From the NCBI GenBank assembly GCA_964635065.1, contig CAZWMK010000095.1, positions 1 to 9,008 on the forward strand: 9,008 bases of DNA, given 5' to 3'. This document shows, piece by piece, positions 1 to 4,619 of this stretch; the first letter of the stretch is position 1; each line of letters opens with the position of its first letter. The translations under genes and the position numbers were made by a program. This DNA comes from CAZWMK01 sp964635065. GTDB taxonomy: Bacteria; Pseudomonadota; Alphaproteobacteria; Sphingomonadales; Sphingomonadaceae. The notes beneath the pieces were generated by a model. It was not told the origin of the DNA, ran no database searches, and worked only from the letters and a program-made list of their open reading frames with translations.

Positions 1-1208
1 CGGTCCGCCGAGCCGCGCGCCATGGCGCCGACCGAACCCATGCCACGATAGCTCTTGTAGGCACGGCCCTGATAAAGGAAGGTTTCGCCCGGCGCTTCTT
101 CAGTGCCAGCCAGGAGCGATCCGATCATGACGGCACTCGCACCCGCCGCCAGCGCCTTGGCCAGGTCGCCGCTGGTCCTGAGACCGCCGTCGCCAATCAC
201 CGGCACGCCTGCCTTCATCGCCGCTTCGGCGGCATCCATGATCGCGGTCAGCTGCGGCACGCCAACACCGGCGACGACGCGCGTCGTACAGATCGAGCCT
301 GGCCCGATGCCCACCTTGATGCCATCCGCGCCGGCATCGATCAAAGCGCGCGCGGCGTCGGCCGTGGCGATATTGCCTGCAATCACCTGCACATTGCCGG
401 TCAGTTTCTTGATCCGCGCCACGGCTTCGGACACGGCCTTGTTGTGGCCATGTGCAGTGTCAATGACGATCAGGTCGCAATCGGCGTCGATCAGCGCTTC
501 CGAACGTTCAAAGCCCTTGTCGCCAATGGTCGTGGCGGCGGCAACGCGCAGGCGCCCAGCACCGTCCTTGGTCGCGTCGGGATAGGTGACGGCTTTTTCG
601 ATGTCCTTCACCGTGACCAGGCCAATGCAGCGGTAGTCGTCGTCAACGACGATCAGCTTTTCGATGCGGCGCTTATGCAGCAGCCGTTGCGCTTCCTGGC
701 TGGTAACGCCGGGTTTGACGGTGGCCAGCTTGTCCTTGGTCATCAGTTCGCTGACCGGCTGATTCGGATTTTCAGCGAAACGCACATCGCGGTTCGTCAG
801 GATGCCGATCAGCTTGCCTGGCTGGCCGGGCGCCGATGGTTCGACCACCGGGATGCCCGAAATCCTGTGGCGCTTCATCAGTTCCAGCGCCTCGCCCAAC
901 GTCTGGTTCGCCAGCATGGTCACGGGATTGACCACCATGCCCGATTCATAACGCTTGACCTGACGCACAGCCTGCGCCTGTTCGCTGATCGTCATGTTCC
1001 GGTGCAACACACCAATGCCGCCCGATTGCGCCATGACGATCGCCATGTCGGCTTCGGTCACTGTGTCCATTGCAGACGACAGGATCGGAATATTCAGGGT
1101 AATGCCCCGCGTCACACGGGTACGGACATCAGTCTGGCTAGGCAGGACATCGGATTCTGCGGGCACCAGCAGAACATCGTCAAAGGTCAAACCCAGCTTG
1201 ATGTCCAT
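1..1208 (-). CDS. guaB: IMP dehydrogenase, 3' end cut by window edge
   Basis: IMP dehydrogenase oxidises IMP to XMP with NAD+, the committed step of guanine nucleotide synthesis in the cytoplasm. About 402 codons are visible; the family is usually near 490 residues, so roughly the last 85 lie beyond the left edge. The protein begins MDIKLGLTFDDVLL, the usual N-terminus. Two CBS domains sit at about residues 90-210, so this is the full CBS-containing form. The catalytic loop GIGPGSICTTR has its cysteine at residue 307 (codon 290-288). The phosphate-binding GDGGLRTSGD and the MIGSLLAGTEEAPGE and YRGMGSVGAM segments follow in the right order. The ATG at 1208 is supported by GGAGG seven bases upstream (1216-1220). 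The gene follows flaF on the same strand after 70 bp. I see no clear promoter or terminator in that gap. Identity is certain. Confidence 0.97.
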   Translation of the reverse strand, partial: MDIKLGLTFDDVLLVPAESDVLPSQTDVRTRVTRGITLNIPILSSAMDTVTEADMAIVMAQSGGIGVLHRNMTISEQAQAVRQVKRYESGMVVNPVTMLANQTLGEALELMKRHRISGIPVVEPSAPGQPGKLIGILTNRDVRFAENPNQPVSELMTKDKLATVKPGVTSQEAQRLLHKRRIEKLIVVDDDYRCIGLVTVKDIEKAVTYPDATKDGAGRLRVAAATTIGDKGFERSEALIDADCDLIVIDTAHGHNKAVSEAVARIKKLTGNVQVIAGNIATADAARALIDAGADGIKVGIGPGSICTTRVVAGVGVPQLTAIMDAAEAAMKAGVPVIGDGGLRTSGDLAKALAAGASAVMIGSLLAGTEEAPGETFLYQGRAYKSYRGMGSVGAMARGSAD

Positions 1209-1215
1209 ATGCCCG

Positions 1216-1220
1216 CCTCC
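1216..1220 (-). promoter_or_regulatory. Ribosome binding site of guaB
   Basis: On the minus strand GGAGG stands seven bases before the ATG at 1208. This fixes the start of guaB; no other in-frame start fits the conserved N-terminus. Confidence 0.85.
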
Positions 1221-1278
1221 AGCCTCGAATCATGGAAGCGCCGCTCTATAACGTGCGGATGACGTTCTGGCTACAGCC

Positions 1279-1671
1279 TCATGCACAACGTACTGCAACC
1301 GGCGCATCGCAGGCCGCAGGTTCCACCTGCACGGCGAGGCCATCCATGATCATGCGATTGACGTCGATCAGATCGTTGATGTCGCCTTCGCCGCGGGCGA
1401 CCTCGCTGGAATAGCGCGAGACCCAAAGCGCGATCGAGATGATCTGCGCCCGCACTGTCTGCGGCAACTGGTTGCCGGGGATGCCGCAATCGGTGGCGAG
1501 CGCCGACCACAGACGGCGATTCCAGTCGAGCGTTTCGACCAGGCGCACGCCCGTCATCTCCTGTACGCGCGCTGAAAGCAGCGCGGCTGTTACTTCGGCG
1601 AACAGGCGATATTCCGTCTGGCGCGGGGCTTCGACATTACGCTGCATCCGCGCATAGGCTGAGACTGACAT
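1279..1671 (-). CDS. flaF: Flagellar biosynthesis regulator FlaF
   Basis: FlaF is a small cytoplasmic alphaproteobacterial protein needed for flagellin synthesis. In Caulobacter it works with FlbT after transcription, with the opposite effect to FlbT. The 130-residue product has the family's N-terminal pattern: MSVSAYARMQ, then EAPRQTEYRLFAEVTAAL, then a helical segment with RRLWSALATDC and a second helix around ISIALWVSRYSSEV, ending with a DLIDVNRMIMDGL motif. A longer reading from 1698 adds nine residues unlike the family. The ATG at 1671 has GGGAGA just upstream and gives the normal N-terminus, so I chose it. The first 35 bases overlap the end of flbT in another frame, which suggests translational coupling. 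The last ten or so residues, rich in Ala and Cys, are not a recognisable part of the domain. Recognition is from motifs and gene order. Confidence 0.9.
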   Translation of the reverse strand: MSVSAYARMQRNVEAPRQTEYRLFAEVTAALLSARVQEMTGVRLVETLDWNRRLWSALATDCGIPGNQLPQTVRAQIISIALWVSRYSSEVARGEGDINDLIDVNRMIMDGLAVQVEPAACDAPVAVRCA

Positions 1672-2062
1672 CGCTTTCTCCCATGATGCTGTCTTCATAA
1701 TCGATGAGCCGCCGACACGCAGACAGCGCGCGGTAATAATCGTGGTTCATCATGTCGATCGAAATTTGTGCGCAGGTCAGGCGGACCTGCGGGTGGGCAA
1801 TCGCTGCCATGAAATCATTCATGCACTCGACGAAGCCCTGATAATAATCAGCGGCGCATTCCGCATCCATATAGGCCAGCATGACCGCGAAATAGATGCG
1901 CCGCGCCGGGCTGTTTGCCTGCGCTTCGGTCATGATATCGCGTTCGCGCAGGATCGAGGCCTTGTTCTGGATGATCAGCGTGGTGCGGCGGTCTCCATTG
2001 GTGACCACCGCGCCATTGACCACGAACTGCTCGCCCGGTTTCAGCGACAGCTTGAGCGCCAT
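1637..2062 (-). CDS. flbT: Flagellin translation regulator FlbT
   Basis: FlbT is a cytoplasmic regulator found mainly in alphaproteobacteria. In Caulobacter it binds the flagellin mRNA leader and lowers its translation and stability until the hook is complete. The 141-residue product is typical in length. It starts MALKLSLKPGEQFVVNGAVV, followed by NGDRRTTLIIQNKASILRERDIM, which is the family signature, then the helical part with RIYFAVMLAYMD and ALSACRRLIDYE. The ATG at 2062 is preceded by GGAAGGGG five bases upstream. The gene starts 18 bp after the flagellin 1 stop, so it is almost certainly co-transcribed with flagellin 1. It overlaps flaF by 35 bases at its 3' end. Whether it represses or activates here cannot be read from the sequence; in some relatives it acts positively. 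Confidence 0.94.
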   Translation of the reverse strand: MALKLSLKPGEQFVVNGAVVTNGDRRTTLIIQNKASILRERDIMTEAQANSPARRIYFAVMLAYMDAECAADYYQGFVECMNDFMAAIAHPQVRLTCAQISIDMMNHDYYRALSACRRLIDYEDSIMGESDVSLSLCADAA

Positions 2063-2080
2063 GACAGCCCCTTCCCGCGC

Positions 2081-2968
2081 TTAGCGGCCAAACAGCGACA
2101 GGATGGACTGCGGCTGGCTGTTGGCGATCGACAGCGCCTGCACGCCCAACTGCTGCTTGATCTGAAGCGCCTGAAGCCGGGCCGATTCACGGGCGACATC
2201 AGCGTCCACCAGATTGCCGATACCGGTTTCCAGACTGTCCGACAGCTTGTCGACAAAGGTACGCTGGATTTCCATCGCCTTGGATGCCGAACCGAACACG
2301 GTCAGCGCCTGGCTCAGATTCTTGATCGAATTGTCGATGTTGGCAATCATCGACTGCGCCTGCGCCGACGTCGAGAAAGTCGAATCCGACGCAAGGAAAA
2401 TGAAGTTCCCGGTAAAGCCGGTCGACGTTTCAGTCGGCATGCTGAAGCTGTTCGTACCTGCGGTCGCCAGTTGCAGGTTGACGCGCGGCACGTTGATCCG
2501 CACCGAAGCATCGGGGCTGACAATCGCCGACAGGCCGGAACCGACATTGCCGTCGATGATGTTGGTGCCATTGAAAGCGGCGTTCTTCACCATCGTCGAA
2601 AGCTGATCGCGCAGGCGGTTGAAATCGCGTTGCAGTGCATCGCGGCTGGCCTGATCGAGGCCGGCATCGGCGGCGGCAACAACCTTTTCCTTCATCTCGA
2701 TCAGAAGATCCTGCACCGATTCCGCAGCCGCCATCGTGACATCGAGCACCGACGTCGAACGGTTGAGGCTGTCCTTAACGGCTTCCAGACCGCGACGGTC
2801 CGCACGCAGGTTCTGGGCGATGGCGAACACCGCCGCATTGTCCTTGGCGTTGCGCACTTCAAGGCCGGTATTGATCCGCATCTGCGTTTCATCCAGCGAT
2901 TTGGTTGTCTGGTTCAGCATCTGGAGCGCGTTCAGCGCCGAACTGTTGGTGTTGATCGAAAGGCTCAT
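2081..2968 (-). CDS. Flagellin 1 (295 aa)
   Basis: This is a filament subunit exported by the flagellar type III apparatus. The N-terminal D0/D1 region (about residues 1-140) contains SINTNSSALNALQMLNQT, RINTGL and AIAQNLRADRRGL. The C-terminal D1/D0 region (about 225-295) contains ETGIGNLVDADVARESARLQ, then QIKQQLGVQALSIANSQPQS. The middle is short, so there is no surface-exposed D2/D3 domain, as is common in alphaproteobacteria. A reading from 3025 would add 19 residues not seen in flagellins. The ATG at 2968 has AAGGAG six bases upstream and gives the conserved MSLSINTN start. A full sigma-54 promoter match lies about 55 bp upstream. flbT and flaF follow closely, so this is the head of a flagellin-flbT-flaF operon. 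It is clearly paralogous to, but diverged from, flagellin 2. I give no gene symbol because flagellin naming differs between species. Confidence 0.96.
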   Translation of the reverse strand: MSLSINTNSSALNALQMLNQTTKSLDETQMRINTGLEVRNAKDNAAVFAIAQNLRADRRGLEAVKDSLNRSTSVLDVTMAAAESVQDLLIEMKEKVVAAADAGLDQASRDALQRDFNRLRDQLSTMVKNAAFNGTNIIDGNVGSGLSAIVSPDASVRINVPRVNLQLATAGTNSFSMPTETSTGFTGNFIFLASDSTFSTSAQAQSMIANIDNSIKNLSQALTVFGSASKAMEIQRTFVDKLSDSLETGIGNLVDADVARESARLQALQIKQQLGVQALSIANSQPQSILSLFGR

Positions 2969-2976
2969 GTGTCTCT

Positions 2977-2991
2977 CCTTGTTCCGCAAGG
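2977..2991 (-). promoter_or_regulatory. Leader hairpin covering the flagellin 1 Shine-Dalgarno
   Basis: The minus-strand leader reads CCTTG-CGGAA-CAAGG, a 5-bp stem with a 5-nt loop. The 3' arm contains AAGG of the AAGGAG Shine-Dalgarno sequence, so folding would limit ribosome access. The inverted repeat is seen directly; its regulatory role, possibly through FlbT or FlaF, is inference. Confidence 0.4.
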
Positions 2992-3020
2992 CAAAACCGT
3001 TTGTGGTCTGCCAGTCACGA

Positions 3021-3036
3021 AGCAATGAGCGTGCCA
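3021..3036 (-). promoter_or_regulatory. Sigma-54 (-24/-12) promoter of flagellin 1
   Basis: The minus strand reads TGGCACG-CTCA-TTGCT, a full match to the sigma-54 consensus TGGCACG-N4-TTGCW. GG and GC are separated by exactly ten bases. Transcription should start near 3010, giving a leader of about 42 bases before the ATG at 2968. Sigma-54 control of late flagellar genes with an enhancer-binding protein (FlbD or FleQ type) is established in related bacteria; no activator gene lies in this window. Confidence 0.85.
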
Positions 3037-3085
3037 GATGGTAAATGCGCCGGATTTCCGGCGTTCAGGCCCAGCCGGGCGATAA

Positions 3086-3114
3086 GGGCCGGGCAAGATG
3101 TGCCTGCCCGGCCC
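3086..3114 (-). terminator. Perfect 10-bp dyad between the FlaG-like gene and flagellin 1
   Basis: GGGCCGGGCA and TGCCCGGCCC form a perfect 10-bp stem around a 9-base loop, 29 bases past the stop of the FlaG-like gene. On the minus strand it is followed by TTATCG, a weak U-tract, so it may terminate the flagellin 2 transcript. Both arms also carry the TGCCCGGC core seen upstream of flagellin 2, so it could instead, or also, bind an activator about 65 bp upstream of the flagellin 1 -24 element. Confidence 0.5.
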
Positions 3115-3143
3115 GGCGGGTTTTGCCCTGTGGGGCGCCCCTG

Positions 3144-3455
3144 TCAGACCTCTACGTCAAGAAGCATGCCGCTTTCGACGAGGCGGGAGAGTTCGACCAG
3201 CGCCTCGGCAGGGAATTGTCGCAGCAAGCGCCCCGTGCCGCTTTCGCGCAGTTCATAAACAAAGCGCCCGCTGTCGAGCTGGCGAATGACCAGCGCTGCC
3301 GCCGCCTGCCGTTCCGTCGGGGTGGCAACGCCCGACGCCGACGCCACCCCGGCAACCGCTTTCGCGCTGACGACGGCATCGGTCTGTGCCGTTGCCCGGA
3401 CAACCGCACGCGCAAGCAGCGGCTGCCCCGGCCTATCGATCAGAATGTGCATCAC
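3144..3455 (-). CDS. FlaG-like flagellar protein
   Basis: This is a small protein of 102-103 residues. Its C-terminal half resembles the FlaG family: a strand with RFVYELRESGTGRLLRQFP, then the helix AEALVELSRLVESGMLL. This is like the FlaG pattern of 'V.D..TGEVIRQIP.EE.L.L'. The N-terminal half is Ala- and Val-rich, with no signal peptide or membrane segment. FlaG proteins affect filament length and usually sit next to flagellin and fliD; here the gene lies between two flagellin genes, which supports the call. It starts at GTG 3455 or ATG 3452; only a modest GGTGAAAG sequence is seen upstream, so the start is uncertain. It begins 47 bp after flagellin 2 with no promoter seen in the gap, so it is probably transcribed with flagellin 2. 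The family match is by eye and the sequence is diverged. Confidence 0.7.
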   Translation of the reverse strand: MMHILIDRPGQPLLARAVVRATAQTDAVVSAKAVAGVASASGVATPTERQAAAALVIRQLDSGRFVYELRESGTGRLLRQFPAEALVELSRLVESGMLLDVEV

Positions 3456-3502
3456 GACTGTCTTTCACCATGAACAGACCCGGTCGATCGCGCACCTTGC
3501 GA

Positions 3503-4324
3503 TCAGTTGAACAGCGCCAGGATCGACTGCGGCGCCTGATTGGCGATCGACAGGGCCTGAATCCCCAGTTGCTGCTTGATCTGCAACGATTGCAGGCGTG
3601 CATGTTCACGGGCGAGATCGGCATCGATCAGCTTGCCAAGGCCGGTTTCGACAGCATCCGACAGCTTCTGCGTGAACGCCAGTTGCGTCTCGATCTGGTT
3701 CGCCTTGGCGCTGAAGGTCGACAGGGTTGCCGACACATTGGCCATCGACGCATCGATGGCGGCAAGCTGTGTCTGTATGGTTGCAGTCGTGACATTGGTT
3801 GCCATCGTCCGCGCGAACGTCAGCTGCGCGCCTAGGTTGACCCCGGCCACTGCAATCGTGCGTGCCCCGCTGTCATCGATGATCGCCGACAGGGAGGCCG
3901 GGGTGGCCGAGACGAGGTTGGTGCCGCTGAAGCTGGCCGCGTTGATGATATCGGCCATCTGTGCGCTTAGAGCATTGTAATCGCGCAGCAGCGCCGCACG
4001 TGAGTCCGCATCGATTCCGGCATCAGAAGCGGCGACCGCCTTGCCCTTGAGTTCGATCAGAAGATCCTGCACCGTCTCGGTCGCATTGATGCCGACATCC
4101 AGCACCGAACTGGCACGACGCATCGAATCCATCGTCGCCGAAAGGCCACGCAAATCGCCGCGCAAATTCTGGGCAATGGCGAAGGCCGCGCTGTCATCGC
4201 GCGCGCTCGCCACGCGCAAACCGGTATTGATGCGGTTTTGCGTCGTGGTCAGTTCCTGGTTGGTCTTGTTCAGCATCTGCAACGCGACAAAAGCGCCTGC
4301 ATTGGTATTGATCGACATCGACAT
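3503..4324 (-). CDS. Flagellin 2 (273 aa)
   Basis: This is a second filament subunit, shorter than flagellin 1. The N-terminal region has SINTNAGAFVALQMLNKT, RINTGL and AIAQNLRGDLRGL. The C-terminal region has VETGLGKLIDADLAREHARL and QIKQQLGIQALSIANQAPQS. The central part (about residues 145-195) is very short. The ATG at 4324 has GGGAG seven bases upstream; a second ATG two codons later is possible. The longer reading to 4669 runs back through the promoter and terminator and is not credible. Compared with flagellin 1 the ends are clearly homologous but carry many substitutions, so this is an old paralogue and not a recent copy. A sigma-54 type promoter lies about 56 bp upstream and the FlaG-like gene follows. 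In Caulobacter one specialised flagellin paralogue (FljJ) acts in regulation; whether either copy here does so is unknown. Confidence 0.96.
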   Translation of the reverse strand: MSMSINTNAGAFVALQMLNKTNQELTTTQNRINTGLRVASARDDSAAFAIAQNLRGDLRGLSATMDSMRRASSVLDVGINATETVQDLLIELKGKAVAASDAGIDADSRAALLRDYNALSAQMADIINAASFSGTNLVSATPASLSAIIDDSGARTIAVAGVNLGAQLTFARTMATNVTTATIQTQLAAIDASMANVSATLSTFSAKANQIETQLAFTQKLSDAVETGLGKLIDADLAREHARLQSLQIKQQLGIQALSIANQAPQSILALFN

Positions 4325-4352
4325 GTCGTGGCTCCCATTCTGGACCATGTGC

Positions 4353-4367
4353 GGGACCTTTTGTCCC
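4353..4367 (-). promoter_or_regulatory. Hairpin near the 5' end of the flagellin 2 leader
   Basis: The minus strand reads GGGAC-AAAAG-GTCCC, a perfect 5-bp stem with a 5-nt loop. It begins about two bases from the predicted transcription start. Its TCCC could alternatively pair with GGGA of the Shine-Dalgarno sequence further down. The repeat is visible; mRNA stabilisation or a translational switch is inference. Confidence 0.4.
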
Positions 4368-4379
4368 TGTCCGGAGCCA

Positions 4380-4396
4380 AGCATGTGCCGTGCCAA
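4380..4396 (-). promoter_or_regulatory. Sigma-54 (-24/-12) type promoter of flagellin 2
   Basis: The minus strand reads TTGGCACG-GCAC-ATGCT. It matches the sigma-54 consensus except for one base (A for the first T of TTGC) and keeps the essential GG-N10-GC spacing. Transcription should start near 4369, about 45 bases before the ATG at 4324. No competing sigma-70-like promoter was evident between here and the gene. Confidence 0.75.
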
Positions 4397-4461
4397 CAAC
4401 AAGGTTAGCCAAACGCTTACCAGAGAAGCGCTTGGCGCGGATGGCGGAAAAATCTGCCTGG

Positions 4462-4470
4462 TGCCCGGCA
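4462..4470. repeat. TGCCCGGCA dyad, second copy of the core at 4512-4522
   Basis: This short inverted repeat (TGCC-C-GGCA) matches nine central bases of the 11-base dyad centred at 4517. The two centres are 51 bp apart, close to five helical turns. The site is centred about 72 bp upstream of the -24 GG of flagellin 2, a suitable place for an enhancer-binding protein. It is a candidate only; chance occurrence in GC-rich DNA is possible. Confidence 0.35.
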
Positions 4471-4502
4471 AAAATGATGGTTTTCGGCTTTTTACTGAAA
4501 AC

Positions 4503-4531
4503 CGGCAGCTTTTGCCCGGCAATCGCTGCCG
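4503..4531. repeat. 29-bp nested palindrome upstream of flagellin 2
   Basis: On the plus strand CGGCAGC (4503-4509) and GCTGCCG (4525-4531) flank TTGCCCGGCAA (4512-4522). All share one centre at 4517, with two mismatched pairs only. A further inverted repeat, CTGCCG-TAT-CGGCAG, overlaps it at 4526-4540. On the minus strand the palindrome is followed by GTTTT, so it could serve as a second terminator after the TPR gene. Its distance of about 120 bp from the flagellin 2 promoter also fits an activator site. Confidence 0.45.
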
Positions 4532-4552
4532 TATCGGCAGGGACTGCCTATG

Positions 4553-4583
4553 AAAAAGGGCGGCGTCCTGCCGGACACCGCCC
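4553..4583 (-). terminator. Intrinsic terminator after the TPR gene
   Basis: On the minus strand a stem GGGCGG-T-GTCC / GGAC-G-CCGCCC with a 4-base loop is followed by five Ts. It lies 37 bases past the TPR gene stop at 4620. This is a classical rho-independent terminator and separates the TPR gene from flagellin 2. A T-run also follows the stem on the plus strand (4591-4594), so it may work both ways, though no plus-strand gene precedes it. Confidence 0.88.
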
Positions 4584-4619
4584 TTCCCGTTTTTCATGAC
4601 GCCTGATACGGCGACCGGA

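Noticed and set aside
444..1262. Plus-strand open frame of 272 codons over guaB
   Set aside because: It lies opposite a clear IMP dehydrogenase and its product has the low-complexity composition of a shadow frame.
1230..1262. Possible -10 (TTATAG) for a guaB promoter on the minus strand
   Set aside because: No acceptable -35 element was found at 16-19 bases, so I did not list it.
1742..3028. Long plus-strand open frame of 428 codons across the flbT and flagellin 1 region
   Set aside because: It is antisense to two well-recognised genes, and its His/Arg/Gln-rich product is typical of a mirror frame in GC-rich DNA. It has no known domain.
3456..3502. Separate promoter for the FlaG-like gene
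   Set aside because: The 47-bp gap after flagellin 2 has no sigma-54 or sigma-70 pattern; co-transcription is simpler.
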